Assembly: GCF_029893085.1 (NCBI RefSeq)
Contig: NZ_JARXWI010000002.1
Coordinates: 248,001 to 312,000 of the forward strand
From: Parabacteroides sp. PFB2-10
Lineage (GTDB): Bacteria > Bacteroidota > Bacteroidia > Bacteroidales > Tannerellaceae
Length of the DNA stretch: 64,000 nucleotides
Reading direction: 5' to 3'
Shown: positions 32,834 to 41,406 of the stretch, piece by piece
Layout of the letters: the number at the start of each line of letters is the position of its first letter
How positions within the stretch are numbered: the first letter of the stretch is position 1
The notes under the pieces: model-generated
Told to the model about the DNA's origin: nothing
Databases searched by the model: none
Seen by the model: the letters and a program-made list of their open reading frames with translations, nothing else
Made by a program: the position numbers and the translations under genes

Positions 32834-34199
32834 ATTTGGCTCCTTTCTTATAACAATCTTTATTGAGGCGATCTTTGCCCCATGTTTTTTCTATCAGGCG
32901 GAAAGCATGTTCTTTATCCAGCTTTCCGTGTTTTTCCATATTACGCTGCATAAAGACACAATCACTGAACTGCGCTTCATGACGAACAATATCTTCCGCC
33001 AGGCTCCGGCAGTTCGGACTGCCGCAGGCGCCGCAATCGATTCCCGGAAGGTAGCACATCAGGTTGCGTACCTGTTCCATCTTTTTCAGAATCTCTTCCC
33101 GCGGTCCGTCGTACAATAGTTTGGGTTTGGGTGGTATCGGCGGCATCATAATGTGCTGCTTCAGATAAGCCAACGCATCGATATTCTCGGCAGCATAGAT
33201 CATCGGCACCTTATCGCGGTTGACCGATCGCTTCATCATACGCTCGGCGGTAAGGAAACGGTTGGCCACCGTCAATACCCCACCGGCACAACTACGGCTA
33301 CAGGCACGCAACTCCAGGAAGTCCACATTGCGCACCTCATCCGTCGTCTCCATGCGTTCCAGGAAATCAATCACATTATGTATCTCATCGATCGCCAGGC
33401 TACGTCCCGGAAAATGCTTGGATTCGCCACCGGTCTGGCTCCAACGCATCTCTTTCTTGGTAAGTGAAGGAGGTAATTCGCAATCGGACTTATGATCTTT
33501 AGGGCGGTTTTTCAAAACATGATACACCTTATTATATAAGGTATCCATATTAATCACCCCGCGAATGGCTGCTTCATAGCCCTCTTCGCTTTTCAGGGCG
33601 GCAATCTTCGCCGCACAGGGAGTGACGTAAAATATACCGATCTCGTCCGGTGTGAACCCTTCGTCTTCCAACACCTTATGGTAATAGGTAGCCGAGGCAT
33701 TCACCGGGGGCTTCACCAAAAGGATATTATCTACCAACACCGGGAATCGTACCTGTATCAAGCGTACAATAGCCGGGCAAAAAGAGCTGATCACCGGCTT
33801 CTCATCGGCATTCTCCATCTGTCGGATCATCTCCCGGCAGACCATATCGGTGGTAAATTCCACCGGGAAGATATGCGTAAAGCCCAATTCATAGATCGCG
33901 CTCATGATCTCTTTCTCCGTTGTATACTTGGAGAATTGTCCGGTAAAAACGGTCGGCACCAAAGCCACCCGGCATGTATAATCGAAAATGCGTTGGAAGT
34001 CGTCCTGCCCCACATAGATAGCATGAACCGGACATGTTTTCAGACATTCTCCGCAATCCACACACCAGTCTTTGTGTATCGTGGCTTTGCCATCCTTGAT
34101 ACGGATAGCACGCGTCGGGCATTTCGTCATACAGCGCGTACACCCCATGCAAAGATCATTGTCGATCTCGAGCGCATGATAAAAATTATCTTCTTTCAT
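32820..34199 (-). CDS. [FeFe]-hydrogenase-like protein (putative sensory type)
   Basis: A 459-residue cytoplasmic iron-sulfur protein. Residues 15-55 hold two [4Fe-4S] motifs (CMGCTRCMTKCP and CVDCGECLKTCP). The large hydrogenase catalytic-domain region follows, with one cysteine in each of SSFCPAI (L1) and TPCAAK (L2) and two in ACSRSC (L3), four in all, the number that holds the H-cluster. L1 lacks the usual double cysteine that carries the proton-transfer residue, so catalysis is probably weak or absent. Residues 400-435 form a third Fe-S domain (GIDCGACGSPNC). The family is linked to hydrogen sensing. Start at 34199. Confidence 0.88.
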   Translation of the reverse strand: MKEDNFYHALEIDNDLCMGCTRCMTKCPTRAIRIKDGKATIHKDWCVDCGECLKTCPVHAIYVGQDDFQRIFDYTCRVALVPTVFTGQFSKYTTEKEIMSAIYELGFTHIFPVEFTTDMVCREMIRQMENADEKPVISSFCPAIVRLIQVRFPVLVDNILLVKPPVNASATYYHKVLEDEGFTPDEIGIFYVTPCAAKIAALKSEEGYEAAIRGVINMDTLYNKVYHVLKNRPKDHKSDCELPPSLTKKEMRWSQTGGESKHFPGRSLAIDEIHNVIDFLERMETTDEVRNVDFLELRACSRSCAGGVLTVANRFLTAERMMKRSVNRDKVPMIYAAENIDALAYLKQHIMMPPIPPKPKLLYDGPREEILKKMEQVRNLMCYLPGIDCGACGSPNCRSLAEDIVRHEAQFSDCVFMQRNMEKHGKLDKEHAFRLIEKTWGKDRLNKDCYKKGAKYEGQ

Positions 34200-34220
34200 G
34201 TTACATTTCCTCCTCTAATC

Positions 34221-34634
34221 TTATGAGAACCTGGTAAGCATATACACCTCTGTTCCTATGCCTACCTGGCTTTCGACGGTTAGTTCGTCCACATTCTTCT
34301 TCATATTGGGCAGTCCCATACCGGCACCGAATCCCATCTCCCGCACCGCCTCCGAAGCGGTGGAATAGCCCTCCTGCATAGCCAGCGGTATATCGGGTAT
34401 GCCCGGTCCTTCGTCTTTCAAGCGTATCGTTATCTTCTCGGCATCGACTTCCGCCAGGACTTCGCCTCGCCAGGCATGGGCTACCACATTCACTTCCGCC
34501 TCATACAAAGCCACGACTATCCGCTTGATGATCTTCGGATCAACCGATAACTGCTTTAGAGTTTTCTTGATCTCACTCGAAGCATATCCGGCTCTCGAGA
34601 AGTTGCCACCTTCCAGTTCGTATCTGAATCGCAT
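34221..34634 (-). CDS. RsbW-like ATP-binding protein
   Basis: A 137-residue histidine-kinase-type ATPase domain alone, like anti-sigma factor kinases. It shows the N-box EAEVNVVAHA, the G1 box DEGPGIPD and the G2 region GFGAGMGLPNMKK. It lies between the hydrogenase-like gene and the second DRTGG gene, 21 and 24 bases apart, so it belongs to the cluster. By analogy it could be a switch kinase controlled by the redox or hydrogen state, but no anti-sigma antagonist or sigma factor is nearby. Confidence 0.88.
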   Translation of the reverse strand: MRFRYELEGGNFSRAGYASSEIKKTLKQLSVDPKIIKRIVVALYEAEVNVVAHAWRGEVLAEVDAEKITIRLKDEGPGIPDIPLAMQEGYSTASEAVREMGFGAGMGLPNMKKNVDELTVESQVGIGTEVYMLTRFS

Positions 34635-34658
34635 AGTCCGCCCTCCATTCTTTTTTGT

Positions 34659-35003
34659 TTAGTAAACCGGCCGCAGATTGTTATTATACAATAAACCAAC
34701 TGCACGATACATGGAATAAGGGGTTTCAAGCAGAATCATCTGATTCTCCGTTGCGAGCTCGATCATTTCAGGAGTTACTTTTTTCCCACGGACAAAAAGA
34801 ATGCAGGATACTTCCGCCATCTCCGCCGTCCGGATGGTTTGCAAGTTGCACAAACCGGTAATAAGCATCACTTCACTGCAATCCAACGTGAGCACATCAC
34901 TCATCAGATCGCTGGCAAAAGCCGATGAAACCTCTTTATCTAACTGGGTAGCACCGCAAACAATGTTTGCCTCCGTCAATTCCTTTACTTGTTGTATTTT
35001 CAT
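34659..35003 (-). CDS. DRTGG-domain protein 2
   Basis: A 114-residue DRTGG protein, paralogous to the one at 32489-32833 (shared SDLMSDVLT core and similar length). First gene of the cluster. A near-consensus box (TATATTTC) lies about 60 bases upstream on the minus strand. Ligand unknown. Confidence 0.85.
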   Translation of the reverse strand: MKIQQVKELTEANIVCGATQLDKEVSSAFASDLMSDVLTLDCSEVMLITGLCNLQTIRTAEMAEVSCILFVRGKKVTPEMIELATENQMILLETPYSMYRAVGLLYNNNLRPVY

Positions 35004-35212
35004 AATTTTTCGTCAACTAATTTATGCATTTCGCATTTCACATCACGCTTAAGTTTCGAAATATACTAATAATTGTCAATTTTAAAGCCATTTCTTAATT
35101 AATTCTTACCTTTACACAAAGGTAGGATATGCCTTCGCATAGTCTAAGCGAGCTTAACACTGTGTTCGGCTTTCACTATCTTGAAAAGAACAAACTAAAA
35201 TCATTTAATGCC

Positions 35213-36586
35213 ATGTTTGCAAAAGAAACTTATGTAGCCAGACGCGCTAAACTAAAACAAACCCTCGGATCCGGGTTGCTGTTATTCCTTGGAAATGATG
35301 AATCGGGTATGAATTATGCCGATAACACGTACCACTACAGACAGGATTCCACTTTTCTTTACTTTTTCGGACTCTCCTATGCCGGACTCAACGCAATTAT
35401 CGACGTTGACAATGACCGGGAGATTATCTTCGGTGATGAATTGACAATCGATGCCATCGTATGGATGGGCACCCAACCTACGCTGAAAGAAAAGAGCGAA
35501 GCGGCAGGTATCACCGAGGTACGTCCCTATAAAGAGATTGCCGACTACCTGAAAGCGGCTCAGGCCAAGAAGCAGCCTATTCACTACCTGCCTGTTTACC
35601 GTCCAGAACATCAGATTAAGTTGCAAGACTGGTTAGGCATATATCCGGGAACGGAAAAGCCTTCGGTGGAATTCATCTATGGCGTTGCTAACCAGCGTAA
35701 CTATAAAACGGAAGAAGAAATCATTGAGTTAGAGAAAGCCTGCAATGTGACTGCCGATATGCATATCGAAGCGATGAAAGCGGTGCGCCCGGGTATGCTT
35801 GAAGCCGAAATAGCAGCCATCGTTGCCCAAACAGCTTTGAAAAACGACTACCAGCTCTCCTTCCCTATTATTGCGACGATCAACGGACAAACACTTCACA
35901 ACCATTACCACGGGAACCGGATCAAGAGCGGTGATATGCTGTTATTAGATGCCGGTGCCGAAACGCCTATGGGCTACTGCGGTGATATGTCGTCTACGAT
36001 TCCGGCCGATAAGCAGTTCACTACCCGCCAACGCGAGATCTACGATATCCAGGTAGCTTCTCATGAAGCTGCGGTTGCCGCCTTGCGTCCGGGAGTCAAT
36101 TTTGAAGAGGTGTACGATCTTTCCCTGACTGTTATTATGGATGGGCTGAAAGAGCTGGGCTTTGTGAAAGGAGATACGAAAGAGGCTGTGAAAGCGGGAG
36201 CTGCCGCCCTGTTTATGCCTTGCGGACTCGGACATATGATGGGCATGGATGTGCATGATATGGAAAACCTCGGAGAGGTGTACGTAGGCTATAACGGACG
36301 CGCGAAGAGCACACAATTCGGTCGTAAGTCTCTTCGTTTGGGCCGTGAACTGGAACCGGGTTTCGTATTAACTATCGAGCCGGGCATCTATTTCATTCCC
36401 GAACTGATCGATATGTGGCATAGCGAAAAACGTTTTGCCGAATTCATCAACTACGACAAAGTGGAGACCTACAGAGGCTTCAGCGGCCTGCGTAACGAAG
36501 AAGATTACCTGATCACAGCCGATGGCGCCCGTCTTTTAGGAAAGAAAATTCCGTTGCATGCGGAAGAGGTAGAGGCATTGCGCTAA
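35213..36586 (+). CDS. M24 family aminopeptidase P (Xaa-Pro aminopeptidase)
   Basis: A 457-residue enzyme that removes N-terminal residues before proline. The N-terminal creatinase-like domain (residues 1-170) is followed by the pita-bread domain with the metal ligands in LLLDAGAE and GYCGDMSSTI (Asp, Asp), GLGHMMGMDVHD (His), TIEPGIYF (Glu) and GLRNEEDY (Glu). The frame extends back to 35129, but the ATG at 35213 (MFAKETYVARR) fits the family start and the near-consensus promoter box TACCTTTA around 35108-35115. Confidence 0.93.
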   Translation: MFAKETYVARRAKLKQTLGSGLLLFLGNDESGMNYADNTYHYRQDSTFLYFFGLSYAGLNAIIDVDNDREIIFGDELTIDAIVWMGTQPTLKEKSEAAGITEVRPYKEIADYLKAAQAKKQPIHYLPVYRPEHQIKLQDWLGIYPGTEKPSVEFIYGVANQRNYKTEEEIIELEKACNVTADMHIEAMKAVRPGMLEAEIAAIVAQTALKNDYQLSFPIIATINGQTLHNHYHGNRIKSGDMLLLDAGAETPMGYCGDMSSTIPADKQFTTRQREIYDIQVASHEAAVAALRPGVNFEEVYDLSLTVIMDGLKELGFVKGDTKEAVKAGAAALFMPCGLGHMMGMDVHDMENLGEVYVGYNGRAKSTQFGRKSLRLGRELEPGFVLTIEPGIYFIPELIDMWHSEKRFAEFINYDKVETYRGFSGLRNEEDYLITADGARLLGKKIPLHAEEVEALR

Positions 36587-36602
36587 CTACATTAACTGCT
36601 AT

Positions 36603-36649
36603 AAAAAAGAAAGAGTCATCCCCACTATGGAGATGACTCTTTCTTTTTT
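36603..36649. terminator. Bidirectional terminator
   Basis: AAAAAAGAAAGAGTCATC and GATGACTCTTTCTTTTTT form an 18-bp perfect stem between the M24 peptidase and the thioredoxin-like gene. Confidence 0.9.
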
Positions 36650-36667
36650 GTTCACCCTTATTAAGGA

Positions 36668-37168
36668 TCAAATTGTTCTCAATACTTCAGCTAATTTTTC
36701 CGGCGTAACATCAGATGCAACGATCATTCCTTTGTCATCAATCAGATAGCTGTTAAAGCCCCGATCTAATTTATACGCCTTACGTAGAGCGAATTGTTTG
36801 TCCGGTTCCGCCTGGAAGTGTGCCATGCTGTCTAACCCGTCAGATTTCACTGTTTCGTAGAAAATCGATTGTTTGGTATCCAAAGAAATCGAATAAACAT
36901 CCACCTGGCTTGTGCCAAGACGGTTGACTGCATGCATCAGACGGACATTGCGCATACGTGATTCAGCGTCATAAGCCGCCCAGAAATTCACTAATGTGTA
37001 GCGTCCCGACTGATTCCGGAAATCAACAACTCTTCCGTTTTCTAAAGACTCTATTCCCGGAGCTATATCGCCGGGGTTAATACCCACCGTCAATACAGAC
37101 TCTTTTGATCCGGATGACATAAAAAGTAGGCCAACCAGAGCAACGAGAACATAAGTTCTTACCCTCAT
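36668..37168 (-). CDS. TlpA-like exported protein lacking the CxxC motif
   Basis: A 166-residue protein with an N-terminal hydrophobic segment (to about residue 22) and a thioredoxin fold in the TlpA/redoxin order: VNFWAAYDAESRMRNV where the catalytic WCxxC would stand, then SISLDTK, RGFNSYLIDDKGMIV. Both active-site cysteines are absent, so it cannot act as a thiol-disulfide oxidoreductase in the usual way; it may be a binding or scaffold protein. Its promoter (37306-37313) is 138 bases away, leaving a long leader. Confidence 0.78.
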   Translation of the reverse strand: MRVRTYVLVALVGLLFMSSGSKESVLTVGINPGDIAPGIESLENGRVVDFRNQSGRYTLVNFWAAYDAESRMRNVRLMHAVNRLGTSQVDVYSISLDTKQSIFYETVKSDGLDSMAHFQAEPDKQFALRKAYKLDRGFNSYLIDDKGMIVASDVTPEKLAEVLRTI

Positions 37169-37305
37169 AATGTTCTATTTACGTTTAACTTGATCGGGAA
37201 CCTTAGTAGTATTTGTCTTGTTTTATGTTCACCGACTCCTGATTTTCAGGATATAATTGTAGGAACGTATCCTTCTCCAAGGCATTTTCCCTTACAAAAC
37301 GGTGG

Positions 37306-37313
37306 CAAAGATA
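37306..37313 (-). promoter_or_regulatory. Promoter -7 box for the CxxC-less thioredoxin gene
   Basis: TATCTTTG on the minus strand with TTTG elements upstream. It predicts a leader of about 130 bases that contains a 25-codon frame beginning TTG (37203-37280). Confidence 0.55.
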
Positions 37314-37431
37314 CAACAAAAGGGAGGCACAAACCAAATTTTATACACTTTTTATGGAATCCCACAAGTGATTCACCCGGCATTATTTCACCCGGGAATA
37401 TGTTTTACAACAGGTAAGAACCGACGTTTCC

Positions 37432-37944
37432 TTAGCGTACAGGCGGCATCGGAACACCGGTCTTGATGTATTCATCATAGACCACCTGCGGATGGTAGGC
37501 CAAAACGGACGCTTCCTCCTCCCTGTCTTCCGCAAGCTGCTTACGCCGCATGTGTTTCTCACCATATTTCCGCAATGTTTCGCTCTCACCATCCTGCACC
37601 AGGGTGCTATCCATCACCAGGACATCCAGGATATTTTCTTTGGGAGTAAGCTGCGGAAGCAATGTTTGTTCGAGCAATCCCCTGTAAGCGCCAATGTATT
37701 CACACCAGACCCCTCTATGTTGTTTAAATATACGATAGGTATAATTCGACCAGGCGGTTCGTATGTGTATTTCTTCACGCCAGATCTCGATATTGGCTTT
37801 TGAATCAAACTGGGGATCTTTGATGGATACTCTTTTGAAGCCATCCCCCTCTTCCAAAATGTGTGCATGCCATTTTTCAGAATCAAGAATCTCCGCGACA
37901 ATATCTGCCAACTCTTCTCTTATTTCAAATTGTATACGCATCAT
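37432..37944 (-). CDS. Conserved hypothetical protein, 170 residues
   Basis: I do not recognise the family. The protein starts MMRIQFEIREELADIVAEIL, has no signal peptide or membrane segment, and shows a beta-alpha N-terminal half, an aromatic stretch (EEIHIRTAWSNYTYRIFKQ), a central Leu-rich helix and an Arg/Lys/Glu-rich tail. It is likely cytoplasmic. It stands alone, with its own promoter box at 38016-38023 on the minus strand. The second ATG at 37941 is an equal candidate start. Confidence 0.7.
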   Translation of the reverse strand: MMRIQFEIREELADIVAEILDSEKWHAHILEEGDGFKRVSIKDPQFDSKANIEIWREEIHIRTAWSNYTYRIFKQHRGVWCEYIGAYRGLLEQTLLPQLTPKENILDVLVMDSTLVQDGESETLRKYGEKHMRRKQLAEDREEEASVLAYHPQVVYDEYIKTGVPMPPVR

Positions 37945-38015
37945 GTATTGCCTGCCAGTCAGGACTTATTAAGGTTCCAGGTTCTCTATGAGACATTAAA
38001 TAGTAAGGCTATACG

Positions 38016-38023
38016 CAAATATA
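38016..38023 (-). promoter_or_regulatory. Promoter -7 box for the 170-residue protein
   Basis: TATATTTG on the minus strand, with a TTG 21 bases upstream as -33 element. Confidence 0.5.
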
Positions 38024-38177
38024 GCCAAATGTATGGATTTCTTTCAATTGTTTTGTCCTTTTTTATAGATTTCAACAGAAGAGTTTGAAAAACAATCAAA
38101 GCCCCCCAGACAGAAAAGGATCAATGTTGGTTTTATTGAGGATCTGGAATCCGACAACAATCAGACGATTTTCTTCT

Positions 38178-38966
38178 TTATAGCTTATATTTATTGATCA
38201 CAATCCGGGTTGTCCCTATTTTCAGTTTGGAATCGACACGGATAGGAACTTTGTTCTGGTCGTTTGAAATATAAACCGTCATAGCAGCATCCCCGTCTTC
38301 AAAAACCTTTTCATCCAACAATAACACCAATTTGATGCAATCATAATCGCGCCCGTCATTCGCCCGGATGCTCTGAAAGCCTTGATGTTCAATCAGCATA
38401 TTTTCCATCCGGCGGCCCGTGAAGTAAGCGACAGGCAGGCGGTCTCCCTTTTTCATAGACGAATAATCAAACGTCCGCGCATAATAAAGAATGCTTAGCA
38501 TATCGTACACCGGACGTTTGGACACCAAAAGCGTATCAAAACGCAGCTCACCGTTTCTGATCCGGCGTGCCTTCACTTCTATATTCTCTGAGGAATGGAT
38601 ATAGGAAGCCCGCTCGATCGTGTGATCACCGGCTTCGTGTGCATCCTTCAGATAAGCCAGCGGCTTCAGATCCTTTGCTGTATAAGAGGTCAATGTGTCT
38701 TCCATAGAAAAGATGCTTTTAGCTATCCCACTCGATTTAGCCAATAAGTTAAAACGAAAAGCATTCTGCCCGTTATACACATCTTCACTGACCGTCAGCT
38801 GGGAAGTACCTGCCTTGGCACTGATAATACCAACCTTCACGTGCATATCATAGGTTAGCTCTTCACCCGGGCGGAAGGGTAAAGGGCGGTTGTTCTGTTG
38901 CGCGTTTGCCGAAGAGGCCAATAAAAGCAACAGGGCAACCAATATAAAACAGCTATTATTCTTCAT
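38178..38966 (-). CDS. DUF3108 exported protein
   Basis: A 262-residue protein with a signal peptide to about residue 22 (ANAQ). The mature chain opens with PLPFRPGEELTYDMHVKVG and closes with VYISNDQNKVPIRVDSKLKIGTTRIVINKYKL-type strands, the signature of family DUF3108, beta-rich lipid-binding-like proteins of the envelope. Likely periplasmic. Function unknown; transcribed alone. Confidence 0.8.
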   Translation of the reverse strand: MKNNSCFILVALLLLLASSANAQQNNRPLPFRPGEELTYDMHVKVGIISAKAGTSQLTVSEDVYNGQNAFRFNLLAKSSGIAKSIFSMEDTLTSYTAKDLKPLAYLKDAHEAGDHTIERASYIHSSENIEVKARRIRNGELRFDTLLVSKRPVYDMLSILYYARTFDYSSMKKGDRLPVAYFTGRRMENMLIEHQGFQSIRANDGRDYDCIKLVLLLDEKVFEDGDAAMTVYISNDQNKVPIRVDSKLKIGTTRIVINKYKL

Positions 38967-39137
38967 ATTCGATCTTCTATTTGTTTTCCAGTTATATAGA
39001 TAAGACGTGATTAAGCGTCAAAAAGCAGGTGTGATTAATTATTCTTAACCTGTTTCTTTAAAATGTAACACAACACACGGCTTGTTATAATAACCAAAGA
39101 AAGTAGGGAATGTTCATCCTGCCTGCCGGAAAAGAGC

Positions 39138-39145
39138 TATCTTTG
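39138..39145 (+). promoter_or_regulatory. Promoter -7 box for the CDF transporter gene
   Basis: TATCTTTG at 39138-39145 matches TAnnTTTG and lies within the longer frame (ATG 39110), so the start at 39173 is preferred. Confidence 0.55.
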
Positions 39146-39172
39146 TGCAGACTTATTCCAGAATCAAAAGAA

Positions 39173-40102
39173 ATGACACCGCCAGAATCAAGAGAAAAAA
39201 TACTCATTCGTACATCATGGATCAGCACGATCGGCAACTCGATTCTCTCCATTGCTAAAATCGTTATCGGGCTGGTTGCCGGAAGCCTGGCGGTATTGGG
39301 AGACGGGATCGACTCGGCCACCGATGTGATTATCTCCATTGTGATGATATTCACGGCGAAGATCATCAACAAACCGCCCAGCCGGAAATATGCCTACGGC
39401 TACGAGAAGGCGGAAAGTATAGCCACCAAGATTCTGTCGCTGGTGATTTTCTACGCCGGAGCTCAAATGCTGATCTCTTCTATCCAACGTATATTCTCCA
39501 CCGAGCCCCGCGAACTACCCGGTATGCTGGCCTTGTATGTAACGGTTTTCTCGATTGTCGGCAAATGGGGACTGGCCTGGTATCAGATCAAGCAGGGTAA
39601 GAAGATCAACAGCTCTATGCTTATTGCCAACGCAAAGAATATGCAGAACGACGTGATCATCTCTATCAGTGTCTTATTGGGACTCTTCTTCACCTTTATA
39701 TTGCACCTACCGATCTTAGACGCCATCACCGGGTTAGTGATCAGTGGCTTTATTATCAAGACTTCGATCAGCATCTTTATGGAATCGAATATCGAATTGA
39801 TGGATGGTGTGAAAGATGAAACCATTTATGAAAAAATATTCGAGGCCGTCGAACGCGTGCCGGGGGCGCATAATCCCCACCGCGTACGTTCCCGCCAGAT
39901 CGGCAGCATGTATATGATTGCGCTCGATATTGAGGTGGATGGCGAGATTACCCTAAACGAGGCGCATGAGATTGCGGATGCCGTTGAATGCAGCATCAAG
40001 GAGTACGTGGAGAATGTCTATGATATTGTGGTACATGTTGAACCCGAAGGCAAATGCCATGCGATCGAGAAATTCGGTATCGATAAGAAGATGATTGAAT
40101 AA
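39173..40102 (+). CDS. Cation diffusion facilitator transporter
   Basis: A 309-residue inner-membrane exporter of divalent metals (zinc, iron or manganese type). About six membrane helices (residues 15-200) carry the metal-binding DGIDSATD motif in helix 2, and a cytoplasmic C-terminal domain (about 210-290) has the ferredoxin-like pattern with GAHNPHRVRSRQIG and VHVEPEGKCH. Start at ATG 39173 (MTPPESREKI), downstream of the promoter. Metal specificity cannot be read. Confidence 0.9.
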   Translation: MTPPESREKILIRTSWISTIGNSILSIAKIVIGLVAGSLAVLGDGIDSATDVIISIVMIFTAKIINKPPSRKYAYGYEKAESIATKILSLVIFYAGAQMLISSIQRIFSTEPRELPGMLALYVTVFSIVGKWGLAWYQIKQGKKINSSMLIANAKNMQNDVIISISVLLGLFFTFILHLPILDAITGLVISGFIIKTSISIFMESNIELMDGVKDETIYEKIFEAVERVPGAHNPHRVRSRQIGSMYMIALDIEVDGEITLNEAHEIADAVECSIKEYVENVYDIVVHVEPEGKCHAIEKFGIDKKMIE

Positions 40103-40107
40103 GCGCT

Positions 40108-40599
40108 TTAGCTGTTTTTCTGAAAGGCAATACGCTCCGCTCCGTTTAACAAATATATAATTCCGCACCTTTTATAGCCCATCTTTTGCAGAATAGATTG
40201 CATCACCAGGTTCTCCCGGTGGGTATCGACACGCATATTGCCGCATTGCCTAAAACACCAATCCAGGCAATAGAGAGCGATCCCTTTCTGTTTGCCCGAG
40301 GAGGCGATCCGGTGCGCTACGCCATAGGGCTCGCAATCCAACCACTCGCCCTCATAGATCCGCGCATAGGTTGGCTCCTCTCCTATCTTAAAATAGAAGG
40401 TGCCGACAAGTTCTCCTTCACTATCCAGGCATACATAGCTGTTGCCCTCCGTCATATCCTGCAACAGATGCTCGCGTGTCGGATAGCCATTGATCCACTG
40501 ATTCGGATTACCCGTCCGCGCCATAAATTGACGGGCGTAAGCAAATATATCAAGAACCAAAGGGATATCCTCTTCGGTTGTTTTCCGTATTGTAAACAT
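40108..40599 (-). CDS. GNAT family N-acetyltransferase
   Basis: A 163-residue cytoplasmic acetyltransferase. Start at 40599 (MFTIRKTTEEDIP), the usual GNAT opening. The acetyl-CoA loop region HRIASSGKQKGIALYCLDWC and the C-terminal HRENLVMQSILQKMGYKRCG are visible. Substrate unknown. It faces the CDF gene, ending 6 bases after its stop on the opposite strand. Confidence 0.85.
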   Translation of the reverse strand: MFTIRKTTEEDIPLVLDIFAYARQFMARTGNPNQWINGYPTREHLLQDMTEGNSYVCLDSEGELVGTFYFKIGEEPTYARIYEGEWLDCEPYGVAHRIASSGKQKGIALYCLDWCFRQCGNMRVDTHRENLVMQSILQKMGYKRCGIIYLLNGAERIAFQKNS

Positions 40600-40824
40600 A
40601 TCATTCGGTTTATTTGGAGTAAAGATATTTCTTCCCGGAGAGTTGACAAAGCGAAAACAGCGGAAAACATACCTATATCTAAGCAAATAATACGGATAGA
40701 ATACATATTAATAGGTATTGCCCGCCATGCGCGTTTATCTGACATTTGCATAGAGTCAAAGGAGCTCTTTTCCGGAGAGATACGGAAAACGGCTCTTTGT
40801 AAATAGTCATTAAAAAAATATAGA

Positions 40825-41337
40825 ATGAAGAAAACAGCAATTTTTTATGGTTCATCTTCCGGAACAACGGAGGATATCGCCGGACGTATGGCCGGTCAAT
40901 TAGGAATAGATTCATCGGATGTGTATAATGTAGGCGAAGCAAGTGTTGACGATGCGGCGGCTTATGATGTATTGATATTAGGTTCTTCCACATGGGGTGT
41001 GGGCGATTTGCAGGACGATTGGGAAGGCTTTCTCCCCAAACTGAAGAAAGCCGACCTCTCGGGCAAGGCGGTGGCCATTTTCGGCGTGGGCGACAGCTCG
41101 TCATACAGCGATTCTTTCTGCGACGCGGTCGGCGTTATCTATAAAGAGTTGCAGGGTACAGGAGCCACTTTCTGCGGCGCGGTTTCTTCCGAGGGGTATT
41201 CATTCGATGATTCGGTAGCGCTGGAGGGTGACAAATTTGTCGGTCTCCCTCTCGATGAAGACAATGAAGGCAACGAGACCGACGGGCGTATAAGCCGTTG
41301 GATCGAACAACTCAAGCAGGAGTGCCTGAATGGATAA
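40825..41337 (+). CDS. fldA: Flavodoxin
   Basis: A 170-residue FMN electron carrier of the long-chain type. The phosphate loop FYGSSSGTTEDIA (residues 8-20) and the flanking loops SSTWGVGDLQDDWE and GVGDSSSYSDSFCD bind the flavin. It may feed electrons to reductases in place of ferredoxin when iron is scarce. Transcribed alone, with a terminator at 41340-41380. Confidence 0.93.
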   Translation: MKKTAIFYGSSSGTTEDIAGRMAGQLGIDSSDVYNVGEASVDDAAAYDVLILGSSTWGVGDLQDDWEGFLPKLKKADLSGKAVAIFGVGDSSSYSDSFCDAVGVIYKELQGTGATFCGAVSSEGYSFDDSVALEGDKFVGLPLDEDNEGNETDGRISRWIEQLKQECLNG

Positions 41338-41339
41338 TA

Positions 41340-41380
41340 ACAAGAGAGGTTGACTTTTTAGGGTCAACCTCTCTTGTTTT
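41340..41380. terminator. Terminator between fldA and the propeller lipoprotein gene
   Basis: ACAAGAGAGGTTGAC pairs with GTCAACCTCTCTTGT around an 8-base loop, between convergent genes. Confidence 0.85.
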
Positions 41381-41406
41381 CTATGATAAACATCGTGCGA
41401 AACGAT

